The notes beneath the pieces are model-generated. The model saw only the letters and a list, made by a program, of their open reading frames with translations, was not told the origin of the DNA and did not search any database. The position numbers and the translations under genes are program-made. Positions 54,646 to 63,443 of a stretch of 64,000 bases of DNA are shown piece by piece. Each line of letters begins with the position of its first letter. The first letter of the stretch is position 1. This DNA is from CAYLYP01 sp964387795. GTDB taxonomy: Bacteria; Bacteroidota; Bacteroidia; Bacteroidales; UBA7960. The stretch lies in the NCBI GenBank assembly GCA_964387795.1, contig CAYLYP010000007.1, forward strand, positions 1 to 64,000, in the 5' to 3' direction.

Positions 54646-55854
54646 ATGAAGCTCTATCAAAAGATTATCATCCTTTTTGTTGTTATCTCCTCCATTGGGT
54701 TATTGGAACTCAGGGGACTTGGGATTATCGTAAGGCTCCTGGATGTAGTTTCTATTGGTGCTGTTATATTCCTTTGCCTTGCCTACCTGCTTTTTGGACA
54801 TAATGAAAGAAAAAGCACCAGATCCTTTGCGCTGCCTGTTATTTTAATACTATCCGGGGTCCTGTTAAGCGCATTACCCGCTCAGTATTTACATGGGCAG
54901 CCTGTTTTAATCACTATCTACCAACAACGTCATATCTACGCCATACTATTTTATTTTTTACTTTTTTATTTAAATCCTGACCCTGACTGGCTCAGTGATG
55001 TCATATTCTATACCGCCATTGCCATTGGCTCATTCTATGTATTGCAGTATGTGATGTTCCCTTTTATCTTAACCGATGCAAAGATATTTCTTAACAGAGG
55101 CACCGTTAGGATGAACCTGCCCGGGACTTATTTTATGTATGCAGGTTACTTTTTATCAATTGACAGGTTTTTTACAACTTATAAAAAGAAATATGGCTTT
55201 GGGGCTTTATTGCTTTTTGCCGTTGCCATCCTATCAGGTTTCCGCTCAACTTTAGCATTATATGTTGCCATCACTGCAGGCTTTCTACTGCTGAGCAAAA
55301 GGGTAAACAATAAAATACTGTTATTTATCACTGCAAGCATTTTTGCGATTAGCGGATTTTTTGTTTTCAACGACATCATTACTGAAATGGTTGAATCTGG
55401 CAAGGAAGAAAGCAAAGAAGGCAAAGAAAACATCAGGTACCGTGCTGCAACCTATTTCCTATCGCTTAACAAGGCTGACGAAACAACATATTTCATTGGA
55501 AATGGGGAACCCAGCCAACGCTCCAAATATGGAATGAAATTATTTTATATCGCAATCATTAAAGGTTATTATCTTACTGACATTGGCATATTTGGATATT
55601 ACTTCAAATTTGGCATTCTGGCATCTATTGGGGTATTGCTTATCCTTATTAAGGTTATACTATCAAAGATTGACAAAAGAAGTGCTTTTATTAAAATGTT
55701 CTTCATCTATCAACTTGCAGTGATTGCAAATACACAACTAGCCTTCGACAACCTGCCTGACATTATTGTCCTGTCGATGCTTCTTTATATGGCAGATATG
55801 TCCAAAAGCATTAGCAAACAAAAAGACGAATTACCACTTCTGGAAACGACATAA
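54646..55854 (+). CDS. Polymerase/ligase-like polytopic membrane protein (Wzy type)
   Basis: This 402-residue protein has about ten or eleven membrane segments. A large loop between later helices (about 245-285, EMVESGKEESKEGKENIRYRA) resembles the periplasmic loop of O-antigen polymerases and ligases. Wzy proteins show almost no sequence identity, so this call rests on topology and on its place after the glycosyltransferases. It would join repeat units on the periplasmic side. A terminator follows 40 bases later. Confidence 0.7.
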   Translation: MKLYQKIIILFVVISSIGLLELRGLGIIVRLLDVVSIGAVIFLCLAYLLFGHNERKSTRSFALPVILILSGVLLSALPAQYLHGQPVLITIYQQRHIYAILFYFLLFYLNPDPDWLSDVIFYTAIAIGSFYVLQYVMFPFILTDAKIFLNRGTVRMNLPGTYFMYAGYFLSIDRFFTTYKKKYGFGALLLFAVAILSGFRSTLALYVAITAGFLLLSKRVNNKILLFITASIFAISGFFVFNDIITEMVESGKEESKEGKENIRYRAATYFLSLNKADETTYFIGNGEPSQRSKYGMKLFYIAIIKGYYLTDIGIFGYYFKFGILASIGVLLILIKVILSKIDKRSAFIKMFFIYQLAVIANTQLAFDNLPDIIVLSMLLYMADMSKSISKQKDELPLLETT

Positions 55855-55897
55855 ATGGAAATCTCCATTTATAAGATCTTATGTCAAATTTCTTTAG

Positions 55898-55930
55898 CAC
55901 CATATCAAATAACGATATGGTGTTTTTTTT
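55898..55930 (+). terminator. Rho-independent terminator after the polymerase-like gene
   Basis: CACCATATC (55898-55906) pairs with GATATGGTG (55914-55922) across a 7-base loop, followed by eight T. Confidence 0.85.
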
Positions 55931-55958
55931 GCTTTAAAAGACACCTTTAATAATGCTT

Positions 55959-56195
55959 TATATAGGGTCTGCTGAAAAACACTTAACAAGCAGGACATGC
56001 ATCTATTACGAAGCAACAATTTCATTCTGCATGCAAGGATTTATTTCCAGAAGCGCTAATATGTTTGCATCTTGTTTGCATTAGTCTTTAAGGCATCATC
56101 TGCTTCGTTGCCATCGGCTCATAGTATTATTATACAATTTCGCCTTGTCGCCTCGCATCTGATACCTTAAAGACTTTTTCAGCAGACCCTATATA
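55959..56195 (+). mobile_element. Intact 237-bp MITE-like element with 21-bp terminal inverted repeats
   Basis: TATATAGGGTCTGCTGAAAA(A) at 55959-55979 and its exact complement at 56175-56195 bound a 237-bp non-coding unit. The outer TATATA is itself palindromic, so a TA or TATA target duplication cannot be separated from the repeat. Inside, AGTCTTTAAGG (56083-56093) and CCTTAAAGACT (56165-56175) frame a 93-bp dyad core. Related copies lie at 4.3, 35.6, 38.8 and 50.1 kb. It encodes no protein, so movement would depend on a transposase elsewhere. Confidence 0.85.
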
Positions 56196-56514
56196 TGTAT
56201 TTCCGGTTCCTATTTTATTAGAAAAAAAACAGCTTGCTATCATTTTGCGTAAATCAACCGGAAGAAATCTATTGAATAAAATCAAAGTTATCGCTAATCC
56301 CCAGGGAAATAACATGCTGTAAATTAGATTCATAGAAACACAATCAAGGCAATTTTATCTCATAAGGAAGAATAATCAGTTGGTGATACAAAACACATCT
56401 TTTACATAAAACAAAAAAATCCCAGAGTAAAAGTTTTCACCTCAGAAATGCCAAAACAAGAAAAGTGTTCGTGCAATAAAGCAAATAAATTTTTTCAAAT
56501 CAAATTCTATCGTC
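56196..56514. other. Upstream region of the large beta-helix gene
   Basis: These 319 bases after the element contain no supported gene. No full promoter match was found. The gene start is at the ATG following ATTCTATCGTC. Confidence 0.4.
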
Positions 56515-59500
56515 ATGAAAAAAGCAGCATTCCTTTTGTTAACTTTTGCGCTGTGTATCAATCATGTATTTGGAGACGATAACTTCAATCACCCTACTGA
56601 CACCATATTTATCAACCCTTTGGCACAAAACAGTTCTCAAACTGGCACCAGGCAAAACCCCTGGCTGGGTTTCAAAAGCCCATACAGCATGCCTGACCAT
56701 AAGACTTATGCCATAAAAGGAGGAACTACAATATATACCACCAGTACTGTTCAGTTTTTAGGCCATGAGCTTGTAACAATCACCTCTTATGACACAACAG
56801 GAGTTGGACCTGCCCGTATCTATAAAACAACTCCTGATGCAAGGTTAATGTACGTATCAGGAAGCGAAGACGGCCCTAATGGAATTAACATAAATGCAGT
56901 TGTAAGGGTAAAAGACCTTATCCTTTATCATGTTGGCAGGCACAGTGTAAACGATAATACTGGCGAAACCCTCACTATCAGGATGTATGGGGGCAAAGCA
57001 ATTGTTGACAATGTTCATACTACCGGAGGCCACCAGGGGATAAACATTTCGGGATACAGCACACCTGACATTGTTGATGCTTATGTGATGAACTGTTCTA
57101 TCGATAGCACATTTGATGATAGCATGTACCACTCACGCCTGAAATCACTTCATATCTTAAACTGTAAGACCTCCAGATGTGGCCTTTTCTGGCCGGATCA
57201 CCTGGTGCAGCCCAATGGGGATGGCACCCAAACATGGGAAGTAAGGAATATCCTTATCGAAAACTCTACCCTCGACAGAAGCGCTACCGGTGGTAAGTTT
57301 GCTGTTATTGGAACTGAAACACTTTCGCAATACCATATCAAAAACAGCCTTCTCATTGGCCATTTCTTCGAGAACAGACCAGGTATTGATAGCATCTCTG
57401 CTGTTGTTTACAAAGGCAATGGGAGTTGGATTTTTGAAAACTCTATCATCGTTGATGCCCGCTTTGGAATATGGAACTTTGGCACCAACCTTCAAATCGA
57501 CAACTGCCTATTTGTTGGACAAAATATTGCAATCCAGGCTTTAACTGCCAACAACACCATCATCAACAGCACTTTTGCCAATATCGGAAAAAGGCAGTAT
57601 TACTATCCTCAGAACTCAGTATTCCATGAAGCATCAGGATCTCAGGTCCTCAATGTAAGCAATTGCAACTTCGTTAATTATAACAGGTTATTCCTTGCCA
57701 TTGGAAGTTCTGTGGTAAAAAATTTTACAGGCAATAATTATTTCAACTATGCTGTGAATGAGGCAGGGCAATATGGAACAGCATTCACTTCAGTAGATCC
57801 ATTATTTGAAGAAGAAATATACTATCAGCTTTCAGAACAATCTCCCTTAAAAAATGCAGGTCCCAATGGACGGGACGTAGGTTTTAGCCTAATAGAATCA
57901 GGTCCTGTTGGTTATAAAGGATTAATAAAGGCCAATGGTAGCGGGACAAACAATACCCAGTTCACAATTTCCCTTTCAGCAAATCCTGTTTCAGCAGGTA
58001 CCCTTACAGGGGGCGGCACTTTTATCCAGGGAACACAGGCTACTGTTACTGCAACAGCAAATACCGGCTATTCATTTGTCAACTGGAAAGAAGGGAACAC
58101 AGTGGTCTCAACAAACCCTTCCTATTCTTTTGAAGTGACTGCCAACAGGAACCTTACCGCAAACTTTCAAACCATTCAATATACAATATCAGCTTCATCA
58201 AATCCAACACAAGGTGGTTCAATAAGTGGTGCAGGTTCTTACAACCATGGGGCACAGGTAAGCCTTACCGCAACAGCAAACACTGGTTATAGCTTTGTAA
58301 ACTGGAAAGAAGGAAATACCGTAGTTTCTACAAATGCAAACTATAGCTTCACTGCAACTGCAAACAGGACACTCACAGCTAACTTTTCACAACAACAATA
58401 TGTCATTGCAGCATCAGCAAACCCTGTTGAAGGTGGTTCAACTACCGGTGCAGGTTCTTATAACCATGGGGCACAGGTAAGCCTTACTGCAACAGCCAAT
58501 ACCGGTTGGAACTTCATCTCATGGCTCGAAGACGGGACTATGGTTTCCACATCACCTGTCTATGAATTCCTTGTTACTGAAAGTCGTAACCTCACTGCTT
58601 CTTTTAGCCAAAGCCAGTATGGCATCAACCTTACTGCCGAGCCTGCCGAAGGGGGTTCATTATCAGGTGGCGGTGCTTACAACTATGGCCAGACTGCTAC
58701 TGTTGTTGCTCAGCCCAATAGCGGATGGGAGTTCAATGCATGGTTGGAAAACGGCATTGTAGTTTCTCAGGACAATGAATACAGCTTTGAAGTTACTGGC
58801 AACAGGTCGCTCTCAGCCACTTTCTCCCAGTCCATGTTCCAGCTTAGCCTTCAGGCAAGTCCTGAAGAAGGTGGAAGTGTCTCTGGTGACGGCTCATTTA
58901 CAAAAAACAGCATGGTATCTGTAATGGCCAGCCCAAACAACGGATGGGTGTTCCTTTACTGGACTGAAGAAGGCGCCATCATTAGCAACAGCCCTGAATA
59001 TGAGTTCATGCTCTCATCCGACAAATTATTGGTTGCCCATTTTGCACCTGTTCAGGTAAATATCAATGTCAACATAGAAGAAAGCCAGGCCGGATTTGTT
59101 TACGGTGGCGGAGTTTATAACTATGGTGACAACGTAATCCTTGAAGCTGCCCCTGTTAACGGTTATTCCTTTGCATTCTGGAAAGAAAACGGACAGGCTG
59201 TTTCCTACGATGCCACCTATCAGTTTACTGCACAGCAAAACAGGGACCTCATTGCAGTGTTCCAGGTAACTTCAAATGTGTATTATGTAATGAACATATC
59301 CTCAATTGGAAACGGATATACAAATCCCCCTTCAAACCAATATACCCATACTGCAGGCTCTGTCCTCATGCTCGAAGCTTATCCTGTTGAGGGCTGGATA
59401 TTTGAAAGCTGGGATGTCAATGGTACCACCTTCAAAACACAAAACCTTCAAATCAATGTGGGTGAAAACCTTAACGTAACTGCAATCTTTGCAAGGGCAA

Positions 59501-59772
59501 CATCCATCACTGATGTGGAAGAAAACCAGGAAATAAATGTGTTTCCCAACCCTGCACAATCAATCCTTAACATCTCACTGAGCAATTACAACGGCCCTAC
59601 AAGTATTGAAATCATCAACCTGCAGGGACAAACACTCCAGACCCTTAGCAATGCCTATCAGGGAGCCGGTGAATCCATCTCCTTTGATGTAAATGATTTA
59701 AAACCTGGAATCTATATCATTCGCATCATCAACCAGGGAAAAATCACCGCACGCAAGTTCACAAAAAGCTAA
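56515..59772 (+). CDS. Large T9SS-secreted beta-helix protein with seven InlB-like repeats
   Basis: This is a 1085-residue protein. A signal peptide (AAFLLLTFALCINHVFG) is followed by a right-handed beta-helix (about 25-470). Seven InlB-like B-repeats of about 73 residues span about 483-994, each ending in a NRNLTANF-type strand and containing a GYSFVNWKEG-type core. A T9SS type-A sorting domain (about 1000-1085, VFPNPAQSILNIS ... GIYIIRI ... ARKFTKS) closes the chain. It should be exposed on the cell surface or released. The helix part shares layout with the exported beta-helix protein at 48.7 kb (DRSATGGKFAVIG against DRSDSGNKFCIIS). Its role may be polysaccharide binding or modification. 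Confidence 0.9.
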   Translation: MKKAAFLLLTFALCINHVFGDDNFNHPTDTIFINPLAQNSSQTGTRQNPWLGFKSPYSMPDHKTYAIKGGTTIYTTSTVQFLGHELVTITSYDTTGVGPARIYKTTPDARLMYVSGSEDGPNGININAVVRVKDLILYHVGRHSVNDNTGETLTIRMYGGKAIVDNVHTTGGHQGINISGYSTPDIVDAYVMNCSIDSTFDDSMYHSRLKSLHILNCKTSRCGLFWPDHLVQPNGDGTQTWEVRNILIENSTLDRSATGGKFAVIGTETLSQYHIKNSLLIGHFFENRPGIDSISAVVYKGNGSWIFENSIIVDARFGIWNFGTNLQIDNCLFVGQNIAIQALTANNTIINSTFANIGKRQYYYPQNSVFHEASGSQVLNVSNCNFVNYNRLFLAIGSSVVKNFTGNNYFNYAVNEAGQYGTAFTSVDPLFEEEIYYQLSEQSPLKNAGPNGRDVGFSLIESGPVGYKGLIKANGSGTNNTQFTISLSANPVSAGTLTGGGTFIQGTQATVTATANTGYSFVNWKEGNTVVSTNPSYSFEVTANRNLTANFQTIQYTISASSNPTQGGSISGAGSYNHGAQVSLTATANTGYSFVNWKEGNTVVSTNANYSFTATANRTLTANFSQQQYVIAASANPVEGGSTTGAGSYNHGAQVSLTATANTGWNFISWLEDGTMVSTSPVYEFLVTESRNLTASFSQSQYGINLTAEPAEGGSLSGGGAYNYGQTATVVAQPNSGWEFNAWLENGIVVSQDNEYSFEVTGNRSLSATFSQSMFQLSLQASPEEGGSVSGDGSFTKNSMVSVMASPNNGWVFLYWTEEGAIISNSPEYEFMLSSDKLLVAHFAPVQVNINVNIEESQAGFVYGGGVYNYGDNVILEAAPVNGYSFAFWKENGQAVSYDATYQFTAQQNRDLIAVFQVTSNVYYVMNISSIGNGYTNPPSNQYTHTAGSVLMLEAYPVEGWIFESWDVNGTTFKTQNLQINVGENLNVTAIFARATSITDVEENQEINVFPNPAQSILNISLSNYNGPTSIEIINLQGQTLQTLSNAYQGAGESISFDVNDLKPGIYIIRIINQGKITARKFTKS

Positions 59773-59796
59773 TCCATAGATTTCGCTCCTCCTTTA

Positions 59797-59834
59797 CAGC
59801 CTGCCTTTTGATAAAAAGCAGGCTGCTTTTTTTT
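59797..59834 (+). terminator. Rho-independent terminator after the large beta-helix gene
   Basis: CAGCCTG (59797-59803) pairs with CAGGCTG (59819-59825). The inner CTTTT/AAAAG can extend the stem, and a run of eight T follows. It ends 203 bases before the convergent gene's stop. Confidence 0.88.
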
Positions 59835-60037
59835 ATTCTGAAGCTGATAAAACCCACAAACAGAATAAATGACTAAGAATAAAGGACAATAAAAAGGGGT
59901 TGTTATTGGGAAATACTCAATTGATAAAACAGCTAAGAAAATTGAACCCGCATGTATTATCCACAAAAATTACTAAACAATAATCAAAAATCATAATCAC
60001 TATATCTGTATAGGAGAGTAATCCCTGTCAGGTAATG

Positions 60038-60808
60038 CTATAATGATGCTACGTTTTGGTTTTCAAAAGGATCCACATACAATCCTCTCTTTTGCTTCCA
60101 GATAAGTTTAAAGATGGGCATGTCCTCGACAAGGTATCTTTTCCAGAGCCTTTTGGGTTCTACAATCAGGCGGTATAGCCATTCGAGGGAGTTTTGTTTA
60201 AAAAAACGGGGAGCCCTGGCCACATTGCCTGCTTCAAAATCAATAGTAGCCCCAATTGCCATATACATATCAACCCCGGGCATGAGGTGCATCTGGTCAA
60301 AAATCCATTTTTCCTGCTTGGGGGCACCCAGTCCAACCGCCACAACATTGGCCTTCGATTCATTGATAAGCTTTACGATTTTACTTAGCTCCGACGGATT
60401 GTTTTCAAAGCCATAAGGGGGCGAATAGCTTGCCCTGATGATATCACGTCCCACTTTACGGTTAATTGTTTCCATCGCTTTTTGGCCAACACCTGGCCCT
60501 GCACCCAATAAAAAGATATGGATGTTTTCATTGTCCTTGTGATAGTTATAAAAGGCAGGAAAAAAGTCAGAGCCGGGTATCACTTCCCTGACAGGTGTTC
60601 CAAGAAACTTCAGGGCTTTAAACAACACTTTGCTATCCAGCACAACATAGGTAGCAGCCTTATATAATTCATAAAACTGCCGGTCGCTTTGAAGTTTTAT
60701 AAGGTGGTCAACGTTGGGCGTAATCAGAACACCTTTATTGAAGCTTTTGAGCAATTCAGCAAGGGATATATTATCAATGGCAATATTCAGCAAGCGTACC
60801 CTGTCCAT
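60038..60808 (-). CDS. WecG/TagA/CpsF-family glycosyltransferase
   Basis: This 256-residue protein matches family GT26: LLNIAIDNISLAELLKSF at the start, TPNVDHLIKLQSD, a lipid-substrate region VLDSKVLFKALKFLG, then FLLGAGPGVGQKAMETI and VVAVGLGAPKQEKWIFDQ (about 165-182). A membrane-facing tail follows (RAPRFFKQNSLEWLYRLIVEPKRLWKRY). It adds an N-acetylmannosamine-type sugar to an undecaprenyl-linked acceptor in other bacteria. It is the second gene of a leftward pair, 15 bases after the GT4 gene, while most of the locus runs rightward. Confidence 0.92.
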   Translation of the reverse strand: MDRVRLLNIAIDNISLAELLKSFNKGVLITPNVDHLIKLQSDRQFYELYKAATYVVLDSKVLFKALKFLGTPVREVIPGSDFFPAFYNYHKDNENIHIFLLGAGPGVGQKAMETINRKVGRDIIRASYSPPYGFENNPSELSKIVKLINESKANVVAVGLGAPKQEKWIFDQMHLMPGVDMYMAIGATIDFEAGNVARAPRFFKQNSLEWLYRLIVEPKRLWKRYLVEDMPIFKLIWKQKRGLYVDPFENQNVASL

Positions 60809-60823
60809 TATTCCTGGTTTAAT

Positions 60824-61885
60824 TTACGAAACAATTTTTTTCTTTTGAAAAACGCTTTGATATAAAGAGCTGTAACCATCAATCATTTTATCAAAAGCAA
60901 AGTTTTTAATGAATACTTCATGGGCATTAGCACCCAATTGTTGAGAAAATGCCTTGTCAGCAAACAGTTTAAGGGCGCAATGTGCAAGTTCATTTTCATC
61001 ACCAACAGGAAATACAAGGCCTGATATCCCATGTTCAACAATTTCAAGGTTCCCTTCAATATCGGAAGCAACAACAGCCCTTCCAGCCGCAAAAGCTTCG
61101 AGCACACTCAGTGGAAGACCTTCGGACAATGAAGGCATAATCACAAATTCAGCTTTGCAGATCCATTTATATACCTCAGGCTGAAAGCCAACAAACTCAA
61201 TATTGTTATCAAGACCAAGGCTTTTTGCCAACTCCTTTAAAGAATTCAACAAAGAACCATCACCAACAATCAACAATCTGGCTTCCGGAACGATATCAGC
61301 CACTTTTCTCCAGGCTTTGATCAGATAGTCATGGCCTTTGCCGTCTTCAAGCCTGGATATCATTACCGCAGTGTTTTTATCCGTCTGGCAATCCTCAATC
61401 TGATTGGCAGGCACAATCACACCGTTGGGAATGACTATGATTTTTGATGCTGGTATCCTGAAATAACCTGAAAGGTTAAGGGCTACATGATTAGCAACCC
61501 CTACATATACATCTGCTTTGAACAAGCCCCACCACCATCGGTTTTTAAGAATAACATGATGCGTATGGATAATCCTTATATTCACAAAAGGCCTAAGCAA
61601 AACCGTCCATAATGTTGTTTTTCGATGGTGCGAATGAACAATGCAGGGTTGCTCTTTTTTTAATACTTTGAATAATTGAATGAAGCCTTTGATGCTGCCC
61701 ATGATACCGCCATCGAACAAGGTTACATCATGATGGACAACACCCGGAATTTTTATAGACTCATCATCCGACACCACAATAATGTCATATTCTTTATTGA
61801 ATGCTTCTGCAAGCTGGCCGACAAGCTTCTCTGCCCCGCCCCGGAACCTTAATGTCGGATAGATATGAAGTATTTTTTCTTTCAA
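60824..61885 (-). CDS. Glycosyltransferase family 4 protein
   Basis: This is a 353-residue GT-B enzyme. YPTLRFRGGAEKLVGQL (about 9-25) is the GT4 start with the glycine loop, and HSHHRKTTLW follows in the N-domain. In the C-domain, LIVGDGSLLNSLKELAKSLG, FVIMPSLSEGLPLSVLEAF and AAGRAVVASDIEGNLEIV give the nucleotide-sugar site with its Glu pair. The start codon is TTG at 61885; no in-frame ATG fits the conserved beginning. A perfect -7 box TATATTTG lies at 61962-61955. It is co-transcribed with the following TagA-like gene. Confidence 0.92.
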   Translation of the reverse strand: MKEKILHIYPTLRFRGGAEKLVGQLAEAFNKEYDIIVVSDDESIKIPGVVHHDVTLFDGGIMGSIKGFIQLFKVLKKEQPCIVHSHHRKTTLWTVLLRPFVNIRIIHTHHVILKNRWWWGLFKADVYVGVANHVALNLSGYFRIPASKIIVIPNGVIVPANQIEDCQTDKNTAVMISRLEDGKGHDYLIKAWRKVADIVPEARLLIVGDGSLLNSLKELAKSLGLDNNIEFVGFQPEVYKWICKAEFVIMPSLSEGLPLSVLEAFAAGRAVVASDIEGNLEIVEHGISGLVFPVGDENELAHCALKLFADKAFSQQLGANAHEVFIKNFAFDKMIDGYSSLYQSVFQKKKIVS

Positions 61886-62237
61886 AATAAATACATTTTA
61901 TTGCTTTGATACCAGCCATTAAAATAGCTTGTATTTATCATATTATTTATAAAACAAATATAACAATATTTGCATTTAATTTGAATAATGCATATTAAAC
62001 GAATCTGTTGTTTTAATTCGAAATAATTCCTGAAAACACAAATAATCATCCAGACCAAAGCTATTTATACAATTCACCCTTCATTTCACCAATATATTTT
62101 TGTCTATAAATATGAATTATTAATAAGATGTAAATATATTTGTAAGGGATAAGTGGAGCAGCAGGCAAAGCAAATGGCATATTATACCCGATGGTTATTT
62201 AGGATCTATTGATCTACACCTTAAAACAAGCAAAACC
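61886..62237. other. Divergent intergenic region in the polysaccharide locus
   Basis: This 352-base AT-rich spacer separates the leftward GT4 gene from the rightward PP-loop gene. It holds a -7 box TATATTTG (minus strand, 61962-61955) for the GT4 gene without a clear -33 box. Nothing else was recognised. Confidence 0.45.
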
Positions 62238-63443
62238 ATGATAATCGAAAGCATAAAAAAAAACATCACTGAAGATAAGGTAGTATTATCGTGCATTGTA
62301 AAGTTTGAAAAACAGGAAAGGGAAGAAAGCCTGTTTTTTTCATATCCAAAACAATTTGCTGATTATGTTACAGAAACGGCAGATGCATTTTTTCCGGCAA
62401 TATTGATTCCGGCAATGGAATTAAAGGAGAGGATAAAAATTATCCCACCTATATCATCAAAGATGATGAAAAACCAGTTTATCATACAGGATGTTTTTGC
62501 TACATGGTTTAAAGGAAAGTTTTTCCATATTGACATAGAAGCAGCAAACCAATACACAAACCCACAATCGGCCCCCAAGGGGAATGCCACATTCTTTTCG
62601 TTGGGTGTTGATAGCATGTATTCGATGTTAAAGTATCTTCCAAAAAACCAAAAAGATGCTGACAAGTTGCTAACAAGCCTGATATATATGAAAGGGCTCG
62701 AACTGCCCTTAAGCGTTTATAAAAAGGGACAGGACAAGGCAGTAATTGACAAGATAGAGGAGCTGGCAAGGCATTATCAACTCGAATTAATTGTAGGCGA
62801 AACAAATATCCGCGATGTCTTTCCCCTTGACTGGGAAGAGCATTATTTCGGACCAGGTCTGGCTGCAACAGCCTTATCCCTGTCGGGTGGTTTCAGGAAT
62901 TTCAATATCCCCTCTTCCAACACCTATTCCACGCTTTTTCATGATCCCAGCAGCCCCTTGCTCGATTCACTCTGGTCAAATGAAAGCACATTTTTATTCC
63001 ATGACGGTAGTGAAACAGAACGGGCCGAAAAGCTTGCCGGGCTGATAGCTTCCGATCCGCTTGCACTTAACAGCCTAAGGGTCTGCATTGACAACGAAGG
63101 CGGGATACATAACTGTGGAAAGTGCTGGAAGTGCGTCAGGACAATGATCACCCTAGACATTATTGGAAAGCTAAAAGAATGCACAAGTTTTCCGGATAAG
63201 CTGCCAAAATCGTATTCCATCCTGTTGCGCACATTCAATGATGATTCATGGGAGTTTACCAGCGAGAATTTACGCCTTGCACAAAAACACAATCGCAGGG
63301 ATTACGAGAAAACCTTAAGGCGTGAGCTAAGGGTCGGACGGCTCGATATGTTCAGGGAAGGGAAGTCAATGCGTTACCTATTGAATGAGCTCGTTCATTA
63401 TTTCTATGTTAAAGCGGCAAGAAAACTGGGATTTTTCTCATGA
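62238..63443 (+). CDS. QueC-like PP-loop (ATP pyrophosphatase) protein of unknown role
   Basis: This is a 401-residue protein. Residues 119-130 read FFSLGVDSMYSM, which fits the PP-loop pattern S-G-G/V-x-D-S with Ser121, Gly123, Asp125 and Ser126. A zinc-type cluster follows: Cys283, Cys293, Cys296 and Cys299 (NCGKCWKC), spaced like the zinc site of QueC. An N-terminal domain of about 110 residues is not part of QueC. In QueC the reaction uses ATP and ammonia to make a nitrile, but the tRNA pathway does not explain a place inside a polysaccharide locus. I cannot name the substrate. It converges with the flippase gene, overlapping by six bases. Confidence 0.7.
   Translation: MIIESIKKNITEDKVVLSCIVKFEKQEREESLFFSYPKQFADYVTETADAFFPAILIPAMELKERIKIIPPISSKMMKNQFIIQDVFATWFKGKFFHIDIEAANQYTNPQSAPKGNATFFSLGVDSMYSMLKYLPKNQKDADKLLTSLIYMKGLELPLSVYKKGQDKAVIDKIEELARHYQLELIVGETNIRDVFPLDWEEHYFGPGLAATALSLSGGFRNFNIPSSNTYSTLFHDPSSPLLDSLWSNESTFLFHDGSETERAEKLAGLIASDPLALNSLRVCIDNEGGIHNCGKCWKCVRTMITLDIIGKLKECTSFPDKLPKSYSILLRTFNDDSWEFTSENLRLAQKHNRRDYEKTLRRELRVGRLDMFREGKSMRYLLNELVHYFYVKAARKLGFFS

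Noticed and set aside
62363..62868. Minus-strand frames inside the PP-loop gene (two overlapping frames of 100 and 119 codons)
   Set aside because: They are shadows of the plus-strand gene, which has clear motifs along its whole length.
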